A DNA stretch of 14,624 bases, from NCBI GenBank assembly GCA_905188025.1, contig CAJJKI010000021.1:1-14624 (forward strand), given 5' to 3'. The DNA comes from an uncultured Eubacteriales bacterium (GTDB lineage: Bacteria; Bacillota_I; Bacilli_A; RF39; UBA660). Positions within the stretch are counted from its first letter, which is position 1; each line of letters starts with the position of its first letter. Under the pieces are notes generated by a model, which was not told the DNA's origin, searched no databases, and saw only the letters and a list, made by a program, of their open reading frames with translations. Shown here piece by piece: positions 5,852 to 11,458 of the stretch. The translations under genes were made by a program, and so were the position numbers.

Positions 5852-6075
5852 TTATTTATAATAACAATATTTTTCACAATCGAGGGTCTTATTTCTCGGC
5901 AACTCCTACTTAATTTGAATTTTAATACATTTAAATATATCCCAAGTAATAACAGATATTTGGAGCATTATTTACACACTTTTGGTTGCTCGTTTTTTGA
6001 TCTTTTAATCAATTGCTTCTTACTTTCTGAGCGAGTTTGCGATTCTCAGATTTCATATTTTCTATTACCACGCAT
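5852..6075 (-). pseudogene. Possible small recoded or decayed coding region
   Basis: On the minus strand, ATG 5968 opens a 38-codon frame to TAA 5852 that reads well only if one TAG (5908-5906) is an amino acid: MLQISVITWDIFKCIKIQIK, then Q, then ELPRNKTLDCEKYCYYK. It overlaps by one base (TAATG) a preceding frame from ATG 6075, which is interrupted by one TGA and is Lys/Arg/Ser-rich (ESQTRSESKKQLIKR). A shorter alternative, MKSENRKLAQKVRSN, starts at 6056. These may be tiny recoded genes, a decayed gene, or chance frames in A-rich DNA. Confidence 0.25.
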
Positions 6076-6143
6076 TGGCTAATTAGAAGAGCCTTAATTA
6101 AATTAGAATAACATAATTTTGCACAGTTGTTTAGTTAATAAAT

Positions 6144-6177
6144 GACTAACCAGTCTGTGACTAACTTCTGGTTAGTC
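6144..6177. repeat. 10-bp perfect hairpin, loop partly like family B
   Basis: GACTAACCAG (6144-6153) and CTGGTTAGTC (6168-6177) pair perfectly around a 14-base loop. The plus strand reads AGTCTGTGA across the stem-loop border; the family B loops read AGTCTGTGA on the minus strand. It is flanked by AATTAAATTA (near 6098) and TAATTTAATT (near 6179), which can extend the pairing. It lies downstream of the gene ending at 6243 and may serve as its 3' end. Confidence 0.6.
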
Positions 6178-6242
6178 TTAATTTAATTTACTAGTCTTTA
6201 CAGCGCTAGCTTTCTGTTTAGTTACTATAAAGATAATCAAAT

Positions 6243-6476
6243 CTAAACAGTATTGTTGATTCTATTAAGGTATAATATTACTAGTGTTTTAAATATTATT
6301 GTATCAATCTTTATAGTTATATTTTGTATACGTATATAATCATACATATTTGTTATTGCTGCAAAATCATCTACATTTTTGATATATGTGATTAATACAA
6401 ATAATATAAATATTGAGATAGCACAACATCCTAGTATTATTATGATTTGCGTTATAATATTTATAAGCTTTATCAT
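6243..6476 (-). CDS. Small membrane protein (77 aa)
   Basis: ATG 6476. Residues 5-32 are a long hydrophobic segment (INIITQIIIILGCC, then AISIFILFVLITYI), followed by a mixed region and a second hydrophobic patch near the C-terminus (IIFKTLVILYL). This is the only gene in the window whose reading frame stops first at TAG (6245-6243). The next in-frame codons are ATT and TGA (6239-6237), so with TAG read as Gln the protein would be only two residues longer. The start overlaps the stop of the 34-aa gene upstream (ATGA). Function unknown. Confidence 0.6.
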   Translation of the reverse strand: MIKLINIITQIIIILGCCAISIFILFVLITYIKNVDDFAAITNMYDYIRIQNITIKIDTIIFKTLVILYLNRINNTV

Positions 6477-6577
6477 ACTTTATCTAATAGTAATAACATT
6501 ATCCATAGAATAAATTGACCAAGTACAACAATTAATGTTATAGTTGTCATCAAATTGTTCTTTTGTCTTTTATCCAT
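6473..6577 (-). CDS. Single-span membrane peptide (34 aa)
   Basis: ATG 6577 to TGA 6473. It begins MDKRQKNNLMTTITLIVVLG and continues QFILWIMLLLLDKV: a basic N-terminus followed by one membrane span, with the positive charges on the cytoplasmic side expected. It overlaps the next gene by 4 bases (ATGA), supporting that both are real and coupled. Function unknown. Confidence 0.55.
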   Translation of the reverse strand: MDKRQKNNLMTTITLIVVLGQFILWIMLLLLDKV

Positions 6578-6653
6578 ATATGTTGTTTTTTGATAAAAAA
6601 TAAGTTTAGAAAGTTGCTATAATGATGACTCAATTGGTTTGAAACGGTAAACC

Positions 6654-6684
6654 ATAGCTCTCACAGTTAAACTGCAAGAGCTAT
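6654..6684. terminator. Hairpin directly after the SSB-like gene
   Basis: ATAGCTCT (6654-6661) pairs with AGAGCTAT (6677-6684), with an inner CAGT/ACTG pairing. It starts 9 bases past the stop of the minus-strand gene at 6694. There is no good U-tract, so it is a probable 3'-end stabiliser or weak terminator. Confidence 0.5.
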
Positions 6685-6693
6685 ATATTAGGT

Positions 6694-7383
6694 TTACTTG
6701 TCATCATCGTCATCGTCATCTTGTTGATTTTTTTTAGGTTCTGAAACAGGATTACCAACGCTTTCATTTGCTTCTGGTTTATTGACACGTTTCTCATACC
6801 AATATGAACCGTTAGCAATGTTTGCATTTGCGTTCCTTGTAATTACTTCAATATAAGTTCCTCCGTTGAGGTCATTATCCCATTCGTTTGAGTCCTTATA
6901 ATCAGTAATTTCGCCCGTTTTTTCGTCAACAATCATCTCAAGACGTGAATACCCAACAGCGTTAAGTTGTGTTAATTCCTTTTGCTCACCGTTTGCGTCA
7001 GCGTAGTAAATTTTACTTACACCCAATACCTCGCTTACTGGCAAAGTTTTATACACTAACGGCAACGAAAATTCACAATCAGATAACTTAACGACTTCTC
7101 CCTTCTTTGTTGTAAAGGTTTTTGAATCGTTTTCCATACACTTAATAAATCGGTCAAGATTTTTCTTGTACGCTTTCGCAGTTTCATCCTCAGTGGGAAA
7201 CAAACACTTAACAAGATTAATGTTGCGTATTGCAGCCGCTTGGGGGTTCAATACCTTAACACCTCCAATCGTGATGAATGTAGGTGCGTCCTTAGCGCCT
7301 TGTGAATAACTAAATGTACACACGTAAAACTCATCGCCATTAGTTCGAGTTCTTTTTTCTGCCGAAATCAATTTGCTTAACAT
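6694..7383 (-). CDS. Putative ssDNA-binding protein with acidic C-terminal tail
   Basis: 229 residues, ATG 7383, TAA 6694. The body is beta-rich and mixed (FYVCTFSYSQ, PTFITIGGVKVL, GTYIEVITRNANA). The C-terminus is a disordered linker (KPEANESVGNPVSEPKKNQQ) ending in seven Asp and a Lys, the kind of acidic tail that single-stranded-DNA-binding proteins use to contact partners. I infer an SSB-like role from this tail and the position next to the divergence point; I cannot confirm an OB fold. It differs from neighbours: less AT-rich, CG-containing codons, and a strong Shine-Dalgarno sequence (AAAGGAG, ending about 10 bases before the ATG), while other genes here have none. That suggests different ancestry or a need for high expression. 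The leader is structured. An unrelated acidic-tailed protein is the alternative. Confidence 0.55.
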   Translation of the reverse strand: MLSKLISAEKRTRTNGDEFYVCTFSYSQGAKDAPTFITIGGVKVLNPQAAAIRNINLVKCLFPTEDETAKAYKKNLDRFIKCMENDSKTFTTKKGEVVKLSDCEFSLPLVYKTLPVSEVLGVSKIYYADANGEQKELTQLNAVGYSRLEMIVDEKTGEITDYKDSNEWDNDLNGGTYIEVITRNANANIANGSYWYEKRVNKPEANESVGNPVSEPKKNQQDDDDDDDK

Positions 7384-7518
7384 GATTTTTTTCTCCTTTC
7401 TTGATTACTTGTTACTTGTGTGGAATAGCCCAACAGATACAAGCCCGTAGGGGTGTTCCACTCCGATACAAAGTAGAGGGGTGTGAATTTTTGCTGCTTC
7501 CCACACACAGATTTCTTC
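7384..7518 (-). promoter_or_regulatory. Structured GC-richer leader of the SSB-like gene
   Basis: On the minus strand this leader has GTGGAA/TTCCAC arms (plus-strand 7420-7425/7456-7461), GTGTG/CACAC arms (7481-7485/7503-7507), and two imperfect direct repeats of about 20 bases (plus-strand 7436-7455 and 7465-7483) sharing GATACAA and GGGGTG ends. It ends in the Shine-Dalgarno motif AAAGGAG. It is clearly richer in G and C than flanking DNA, which suggests RNA structure that may control translation of the gene at 7383. Confidence 0.45.
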
Positions 7519-7673
7519 ACCAAAAAATTTTTTTATATATTTTTATTTTAAATAATGTTAAAAAATAGCTATTAAACTTAAATAAATATTCATAATAAAT
7601 GTTAATAATAATAACCAATATAGTTAAATATACGTTACTGTATACAGTAGATACAGTTAAATACAGTGTGAAT
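7519..7673. promoter_or_regulatory. AT-rich tract and phased ATACAGT repeats at the divergence point
   Basis: From 7519 to about 7620 there is almost no G or C (runs of A, then T, then TATATA). It is followed by three direct ATACAGT repeats starting at 7642, 7651 and 7661, about one helical turn apart, and an inverted copy that with the first forms the palindrome ACTGTATACAGT (7637-7648). A related ATAGTTAAATA/ACAGTTAAATA repeat overlaps. Genes diverge to both sides. This may be an operator with divergent promoters, or a replication origin with an unwinding element and iterons. Confidence 0.5.
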
Positions 7674-7859
7674 ATGAATTACTACTTTATAAGACAAAGA
7701 GATCAACAGTATTCTAATTGTCTTTACTTAAGTAAGATAAGTAGGAACTATAAGTTAAATGATAATTATAGATCCTTTACTTTACCAGGACAAATAGAAT
7801 ATACTTTCTCTGAAGATTTATATAAACAGTTTAAGAAAGAAATAAATACAGTTAAATGA
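7674..7859 (+). CDS. Hypothetical protein (61 aa)
   Basis: I choose ATG 7674 because the 25 upstream in-frame codons from 7599 overlap the ATACAGT repeats and look non-coding. The product starts MNYYFIRQRDQQYSNCLYLS and ends EDLYKQFKKEINTVK. It has no recognised domain. It is the first plus-strand gene after the divergence point, so it is probably an early gene. Its TGA overlaps the ATG of the next small gene. Confidence 0.55.
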   Translation: MNYYFIRQRDQQYSNCLYLSKISRNYKLNDNYRSFTLPGQIEYTFSEDLYKQFKKEINTVK

Positions 7860-7936
7860 CAGAATTTACTGCACTATGTTTAGTAGGTATGTTAGGATGT
7901 CTAGCTTATATCATACTAAATAAATTAACAAAGTAA
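7856..7936 (+). CDS. Membrane peptide (26 aa)
   Basis: ATG 7856 overlaps the TGA of the upstream gene (ATGA); stop TAA 7936. The product is MTEFTALCLVGMLGCLAYII followed by LNKLTK: one hydrophobic span with a basic end, typical of a tiny membrane peptide. The ATGA overlap is the main support. A further 18-codon frame begins at 7936 (TAATG overlap) and contains one in-frame TAG, but it lies in the structured block and is not convincing. Confidence 0.45.
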   Translation: MTEFTALCLVGMLGCLAYIILNKLTK

Positions 7937-8094
7937 TGTGCCCTAAGTACACGGGATCGTAGTACGTTCCACGCTTAAAGAAGTTGCCATAAGGTAGAAG
8001 CGCACCAGGGAATCCTAATCGTAAGTAGGCTCAGTTTAGCTACCTTTCTGACGGTCTTTGGTTAAAAAAGGTGGCCCCCTAAAACGGTATTACT
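7937..8094 (+). ncRNA. GC-rich non-coding block, candidate structured RNA
   Basis: This 158-base stretch is close to half G+C in DNA that is otherwise about 30%, a common sign of structured RNA. AAGGTAG (7991-7997) pairs with CTACCTT (8040-8046); inside, CCTA (8014-8017) pairs with TAGG (8026-8029); near the 5' end CCC-TAAGTACAC-GGG can form a hairpin. The two ends resemble each other (GTGCCCTAA...ACGG and GTGGCCCCCTAA...ACGG). It directly precedes the ATG at 8095, so a regulatory leader is possible. I do not recognise a known riboswitch, ribozyme or tRNA. Confidence 0.45.
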
Positions 8095-8301
8095 ATGGAA
8101 AAGAACGAACAAAAAAAAGCAGATAGAATTGAGTATGTTTTCAGGAATAAAACTTATATAGCTACTCCTGAGCTTAGTAAAGGTTGTTGTGTAGGTTGTG
8201 CGTTTGTTAATAATATGAACTGCGCTAACTTTAAAGATAGAATAGACATCTGCCATAAAGGATATATTTTTAAGCGTAAATTTAATCACATAGATGAGTA
8301 A
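8095..8301 (+). CDS. Cys-rich small protein, possible metal binder
   Basis: 68 residues, ATG 8095, TAA 8301. After a basic start there is a beta segment (YVFRNKTYIATPE) and then CCVGCAFVNNMNC with cysteines at 31, 32, 35, 43 and 53. The CxGCAF...C...C pattern is seen in many small phage proteins of unknown function and may bind zinc or form an iron-sulfur site. It has its own untranslated leader (7937-8094), unlike its tightly packed neighbours, and is followed by the GroES-like gene after 45 bases. The minus-strand frame here is a shadow. Confidence 0.75.
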   Translation: MEKNEQKKADRIEYVFRNKTYIATPELSKGCCVGCAFVNNMNCANFKDRIDICHKGYIFKRKFNHIDE

Positions 8302-8346
8302 CCTTACTTTACTTACTGCGTTAATAGATATTATAAAGTAAATATT

Positions 8347-8700
8347 ATGGAAGATAAAGTACTAGAAACAGTGGTAAACGGATTGGAATATAGTTTTGAA
8401 AAAGATATATTGGTAAAACCTTTAGCTCCTATCATGGTTACTAAAGAATATACAGAGCAAATCCCTACTGGGGAAAAGGACGAAGAAGGTTTTAATAAGT
8501 ATGAAGTAAAGACTCATACTAAAGAAGTTGAATCAGATTTTGCAAAAGGTATTGTTCTATCTATTCCAATCGGTACTGATAGTACCATTAAGGTTGGTGA
8601 TACTATAGTATACCCTAAGAAATTTGCTAAAGACTTTGATCTATTTAAAGACTCACAATTAGTTAAGCCATACGACGTTGTAGCCAAAGTCGTTAAATAA
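8347..8700 (+). CDS. GroES-like co-chaperonin candidate
   Basis: 117 residues, ATG 8347, TAA 8700. The pattern ILVKPLAPIMVTKEYTE (21-37), then a charged mobile-loop-like stretch (38-64), then KGIVLSIP (67-74), IKVGDTIVYPKKFAKDFDL (81-99) and a final VKPYDVVAKV (106-115) follows the GroES barrel plan: first strand, loop, GIVL strand, VKVGDxVxYxK strand, and last strand with a DIL/DVV-type end. Phages such as T4 (gp31) encode a GroES-like protein that helps host GroEL fold the capsid protein; this one may do likewise. The assignment is by eye and moderate. It ends just before a strong terminator, so with the Cys-rich gene it forms a separate transcription unit. Confidence 0.55.
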   Translation: MEDKVLETVVNGLEYSFEKDILVKPLAPIMVTKEYTEQIPTGEKDEEGFNKYEVKTHTKEVESDFAKGIVLSIPIGTDSTIKVGDTIVYPKKFAKDFDLFKDSQLVKPYDVVAKVVK

Positions 8701-8746
8701 GCTATCATTCACGAATTGAATGTTTTATTTTAGAGTATTAAATCGC

Positions 8747-8777
8747 TGCCCTGCCATCAAAGCAGGGCATTCTTTTT
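8747..8777 (+). terminator. Intrinsic terminator
   Basis: TGCCCTGC (8747-8754) pairs perfectly with GCAGGGCA (8762-8769) around the loop CATCAAA, followed by TTCTTTTT. This is the clearest rho-independent terminator in the window and lies 47 bases after the GroES-like gene. Confidence 0.9.
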
Positions 8778-8852
8778 ACTATTACTTTACTAAACATTAA
8801 TAAATGTTAAATATTTTAAACACTTATTATATTAATACGTTTTAAGGGCATT

Positions 8853-9047
8853 ATGGGAACAATAATAATAGTACTTGTGAGTATTATTGGTTTTGGTGCT
8901 CTTACTTATCGTCAAGGAAAGAAAGAAGGTTATGACCAAGGTAGAATTGATGGTTACGAAGAGTGTAAACAAAACTTTAATAAGATACAAGAATTTAAAC
9001 AAAAGATATTAAATAAAAAGTTAGACATATGGAAGGATACAAAGTAA
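8853..9047 (+). CDS. Membrane-anchored small protein (64 aa)
   Basis: ATG 8853, TAA 9047. Residues 2-17 form a hydrophobic anchor (GTIIIVLVSIIGFGAL), followed by a Gly/Lys-rich helix (KKEGYDQGRIDGYEECKQN) and a basic tail. Proteins with an N-terminal span and a GxxxGYxxG tail are common in phage genomes, with no known role. It is the first gene after the terminator at 8747, so a promoter should lie in 8778-8852. Its end overlaps the next gene by 19 bases in another frame. Confidence 0.65.
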   Translation: MGTIIIVLVSIIGFGALTYRQGKKEGYDQGRIDGYEECKQNFNKIQEFKQKILNKKLDIWKDTK

Positions 9048-9448
9048 TTAAGGATTTTAGCTTCGCTGAAAAAGGTGATGTGTTTACTAAAGTTGAAGAT
9101 TTAAACTTGTGGGAACTTCAGAAATCTGAAGTAGTATCAGATACAGAAACTTATACTTCAATAGCATTTGATTCTTCTACTATGGAAGAATTAGCTAATA
9201 AAGATTATGTAATTTAGTACAGTGAAGAAGCACAAGAAGATGATGAATGTGAATGCTGTTGCGATAAGTTAGAGAAAGTAAAAGAATACGTTAATACTTT
9301 GATTGATACATATACTAAAGATTATAATGAACTAATGAAGGATTATAATGAAGGCAATGTTCAACAGTGTGTTAAAGTAGAAGCAGAAACTGTATACCAC
9401 AATTTAAATAAAGTTCTCAACAGTATTAAAGATTTGTTAGATGAATAA
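9029..9448 (+). CDS. Hypothetical protein, read through one in-frame TAG (139 aa)
   Basis: ATG 9029. In the standard code it would stop after 62 residues at TAG 9215-9217 (KDYVI stop). The same frame continues with clear coding character (YSEEAQEDDECECCCDKLEK, VKEYVNTLIDTYTKDYNEL, VYHNLNKVLNSIKDLLDE) to TAA 9446-9448, which overlaps the ATG of the next gene at 9441 as most neighbours do. The downstream part would otherwise be an unexplained 220-base gap inside a tightly packed operon. I therefore annotate one recoded gene with TAG as Gln at residue 63. The N-terminal part (MEGYKVIKDFSFAEKGDVFT) is beta-rich, the C-terminal part an acidic coiled coil with a CECCC cluster. Function unknown. Confidence 0.75.
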
Positions 9449-9809
9449 ATTAGTAAAGACTGTTAATAAAGGCAATCTTTACTATGAATACCTTAACGCT
9501 TTAAATGGTATACTACAACTTACAAATAGGGAATTGGAGTTACTTACTAAGTTCGTTGAATTAGATGTGAACTTTACTCCAATACCTGGTGTAAGTAAAA
9601 ATGTAGCCAATACTGACAATCGTAGAATGATTAAAAGTACTATGGGTATTACTCCTGATAACTTAAGTAGATATATAAGTAAGTTCAAGAAAGAGGGTCT
9701 TTTAGTACAGGGAAAAGCAGAAGATGAATTAGTAGTTAATAAGATACTAATTCCAGAGATAATAAAAGATAGGGTGCAAATAACATTAATACTAAGAGTA
9801 AATGAATAA
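9441..9809 (+). CDS. Winged-helix DNA-binding protein candidate
   Basis: 122 residues, ATG 9441, TAA 9809. Residues 27-40 (LTNRELELLTKFVE) look like the first helix of a winged-helix domain. Residues 61-89 (RRMIKSTMGITPDNLSRYI, then SKFKKEGLLV) fit helix-turn-helix plus wing: MGITPDNLSRYISKFKKEGLL is the usual xxxSxxxVSRYLxxLxxxGLI layout of MarR/Lrp-like folds. It may regulate the phage operon or aid recombination or replication. Its start overlaps the end of the recoded gene (8 bases) and its end overlaps the next gene (8 bases). Confident of the fold type, not of the function. Confidence 0.7.
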   Translation: MNKLVKTVNKGNLYYEYLNALNGILQLTNRELELLTKFVELDVNFTPIPGVSKNVANTDNRRMIKSTMGITPDNLSRYISKFKKEGLLVQGKAEDELVVNKILIPEIIKDRVQITLILRVNE

Positions 9810-10158
9810 TAAAATAAATAATAAACATTTCTATATGATCTTTGACAATGGGCATATAGTACATGTAGAGAATAGAAGTAATAGGTTAGTACGATATTTT
9901 AGACATCTCTTTAACTTACGTTCTAATCTGAAATTAACTTCTTTTGTTCCAAAGAAACCTTACTCTAACAAAGAAATTAAAAAGTTATCTAATATATTAT
10001 ATAGAAATCGCGATTTAGATGAATCTGATATTGTAGTAATAATAAATTCTATTAGACCTAATACTATCAGAGAATCTTTAACAGAGTTAGAAACTAGTGA
10101 ATATTATATAAATGCAACAGCAAAAAAAGATATCAATTTACTCAAGTCTGGCAAATAA
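9802..10158 (+). CDS. Hypothetical basic protein (118 aa)
   Basis: ATG 9802, TAA 10158. Basic and aromatic in the first half (MNNKINNKHFYMIFDNGHIV; RLVRYFRHLFNLRSNLKL), helical and more acidic after (LYRNRDLDESDIVVIINSI). No family recognised. It overlaps the winged-helix gene by 8 bases and the next gene by 47 bases, continuing the overlapping operon. Very AT-rich codons. Confidence 0.65.
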   Translation: MNNKINNKHFYMIFDNGHIVHVENRSNRLVRYFRHLFNLRSNLKLTSFVPKKPYSNKEIKKLSNILYRNRDLDESDIVVIINSIRPNTIRESLTELETSEYYINATAKKDINLLKSGK

Positions 10159-10312
10159 ATATAATTTACCTTATCCTGTTATAGAAGTAATATGCAATAG
10201 TCCATTTAAGTTTGCTAAAGAAGTAATGTCAAATGATGAAGATACTAAAGATATTATGTTTGCTTACTTATTTAAACTTAAATTAAAAAAGAGATATAAA
10301 GAAATAAAATGA
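10112..10312 (+). CDS. Hypothetical small protein (66 aa)
   Basis: ATG 10112 lies inside the upstream gene; stop TGA 10312 overlaps the next ATG at 10309. The product (MQQQKKISIYSSLANKYNLP; VIEVICNSPFKFAKEVM; a basic C-terminus LKLKKRYKEIK) resembles a small protein common in Bacteroidales phages with the pattern LAxKYxLPxxVIExIxxSPFxFxxExM, which I have seen as a conserved unknown near virion genes. The function is not known. Confidence 0.6.
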   Translation: MQQQKKISIYSSLANKYNLPYPVIEVICNSPFKFAKEVMSNDEDTKDIMFAYLFKLKLKKRYKEIK

Positions 10313-10446
10313 GACAGTTTATTGAAGAATGCTTAACACCCAATTATAAAATTCACTGGTTAGATTCTATTTACTTTGATCCTGTATTACTTAACAATAT
10401 ACAGATGTATGTAGCAATTAGTGACAGTAGACTATTAAGAATATGA
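10309..10446 (+). CDS. Small hypothetical protein (45 aa)
   Basis: ATG 10309 overlaps the previous stop by 4 bases (ATGA); TGA 10446 overlaps the next ATG (10443) the same way. The product starts MRQFIEECLTPNYKIHWLDS and ends YVAISDSRLLRI. Because the space between its neighbours would otherwise be a 130-base gap in a fully overlapping operon, and both junctions are ATGA, I consider it real. No function visible. Confidence 0.6.
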   Translation: MRQFIEECLTPNYKIHWLDSIYFDPVLLNNIQMYVAISDSRLLRI

Positions 10447-10877
10447 TACTAAGAAAGTTTAATAATATGTATCCTAGAACACTTTGGATAGCTATAGTAG
10501 AGAGTGAGGAAGATATACAGTTTCTATGCAAGAAGTTCTCTATATTAGAGATTACTCCAGAATTCAATAAGATACTAGAAAATGCTCAAGATGCAATGAC
10601 CAATGCTTATCATGATGATGTAGTAGCTGAATGTAGACCTGTTATTCAAAACTTTAACTATTTTACTGGAATACTGTGTATAATATATAAGCCAGAGTTA
10701 GTAGATAGTGCTAACATAGCCCATGAATCTGTTCACATTTCTGACTATTACTTTGAAATTACAGGTATGAATAATGAAGATTTTTCAACTGGTGGCAATG
10801 AAGGATATGCTTACTTAGTTGGTTGGGTTGCTGGATGTTTTGTTAAAGTAATGAAAGAATATGGAAAGACAAAGTAA
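10443..10877 (+). CDS. Zinc metallopeptidase-like protein (HExxH)
   Basis: 144 residues, ATG 10443, TAA 10877. It has the zincin motif HESVH at residues 94-98 (IAHESVHISDYYFEI) and a downstream Glu120 in GGNEGYAYLVGWVAG, placed as the third zinc ligand of gluzincin-type folds. The first part is mixed alpha/beta (TLWIAIVESEEDIQF). The family is known from phages, including crAss-like ones, as a putative metallopeptidase with no known substrate. If active it would cleave a host or virion protein in the cytoplasm; there is no signal peptide. Both ends overlap neighbours (ATGA at 10443; 17-base overlap at 10861). Confidence 0.7.
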   Translation: MILRKFNNMYPRTLWIAIVESEEDIQFLCKKFSILEITPEFNKILENAQDAMTNAYHDDVVAECRPVIQNFNYFTGILCIIYKPELVDSANIAHESVHISDYYFEITGMNNEDFSTGGNEGYAYLVGWVAGCFVKVMKEYGKTK

Positions 10878-11139
10878 AGAAGATTCATTAGCTCTATGGG
10901 AGTTTGAGAAGAACAATACTAAACGATTAGGTTCTAATATCAGCGAAGAGTTAAGGGAATTAATGGAAGTTGCGGATAAGAAGATAAATGACTATTCGTT
11001 AACATATAATGAATTTCTAGATGACATTCTAGAAGGTTTAGCTAAACTAAAAGACACAGATAATATTGAAACTAGGCGGTTACAGATAAAAGGATTGTAC
11101 AACTGTTTAACTAATAAGTATATTGAAGATGGAGAATGA
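10861..11139 (+). CDS. Hypothetical helical protein (92 aa)
   Basis: ATG 10861, stop TGA 11139. Mostly charged helix (EDSLALWEFEKNNTKRL; ISEELRELMEVADKKIND; ETRRLQIKGLYNCLTNKYI). Not recognised. It overlaps the metallopeptidase-like gene by 17 bases and the following diphosphohydrolase gene by 11 bases. The minus-strand frame here is a shadow. Confidence 0.65.
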   Translation: MERQSKEDSLALWEFEKNNTKRLGSNISEELRELMEVADKKINDYSLTYNEFLDDILEGLAKLKDTDNIETRRLQIKGLYNCLTNKYIEDGE

Positions 11140-11458
11140 TGGTAAGAAATATGATTGTGGTAAAGTAAGAATGGATCTAGTTCCATTAGATGTAGTTGAG
11201 AATATTGGTAAGGTACTTACTTATGGAGCTCAGAAATACTCAGATAATAGTTGGCAAAATCTTCCAGATTTTTGGAAAAGATATAAAGCAGCATTACTAA
11301 GGCATCTTACTGCTATAGACAAAGGAGAATTAATAGATCCTGAAAGTGGACTACCTCATATAGATCATGTACTTTGTAATACAGTATTCTTAGATTGGGG
11401 ATTTCATCATGGTAAAGCAATTAGTATTAATACAAAAGATATTGAACAAGATGAATAA
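11129..11458 (+). CDS. dATP/dGTP diphosphohydrolase-family protein (DUF5664-type)
   Basis: I start at ATG 11129 rather than TTG 11123; 109 residues to TAA 11458. Sequential motifs fit the dATP/dGTP diphosphohydrolase N-terminal family (all-alpha NTP pyrophosphohydrolase): GKVRMDLVPLDVVENI, then LTYGAQKYSDNSW, then RYKAALLRHLTAIDKGE, then DPESGLPHIDHVLCN. Known family members remove pyrophosphate from dATP or dGTP, and some phages use them to shape the dNTP pool, including those making 2-aminoadenine DNA. No partner for that pathway (PurZ-like) is visible here. Next to dUTPase two genes downstream, it forms a nucleotide-metabolism pair. TAA overlaps the next ATG (11451). Confidence 0.8.
   Translation: MENDGKKYDCGKVRMDLVPLDVVENIGKVLTYGAQKYSDNSWQNLPDFWKRYKAALLRHLTAIDKGELIDPESGLPHIDHVLCNTVFLDWGFHHGKAISINTKDIEQDE

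Larger units (their letters stand above)
5356..6242. other. Gene-free block D, the longest hairpin-rich block
   Basis: About 890 bases without a secure gene. It starts with a family B hairpin (5389-5416), then AAGGATA/TATCCTT (5439-5461), ATTCC/GGAAT (5521-5534), CTCAAT/ATTGAG followed by TTTTTT (5571-5601), AAAAAC/GTTTTT (5603-5618), three consecutive long perfect hairpins (5630-5728), and a 10-bp hairpin at 6144-6177. Only 5852-6075 shows weak coding character on the minus strand (separate entry). The plus-strand frame across 5837-6082 is isolated on the wrong strand and not believed. Confidence 0.5.

Noticed and set aside
5837..6082. Plus-strand 81-codon frame in block D
   Set aside because: Isolated on the wrong strand, with Leu/Phe/Ser-rich composition typical of a shadow of A-rich minus-strand DNA, and no neighbouring plus-strand gene or signal.
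7599..7673. Upstream ATG extending the gene at 7674 by 25 codons
   Set aside because: The extra codons coincide with the AT tract and ATACAGT repeats, which look regulatory; the predicted peptide is repetitive.
7936..7992. 18-codon frame with one in-frame TAG starting with a TAATG overlap
   Set aside because: Too short to judge, and it falls in the GC-rich block whose pairing suggests RNA; noted only as an alternative.
8062..8289. Minus-strand frame opposite the Cys-rich gene
   Set aside because: Shadow of the plus-strand gene, with no supporting context on the minus strand.
11123..11128. TTG start giving two more residues for the diphosphohydrolase-family gene
   Set aside because: An ATG lies two codons later with the usual overlap to the preceding gene.
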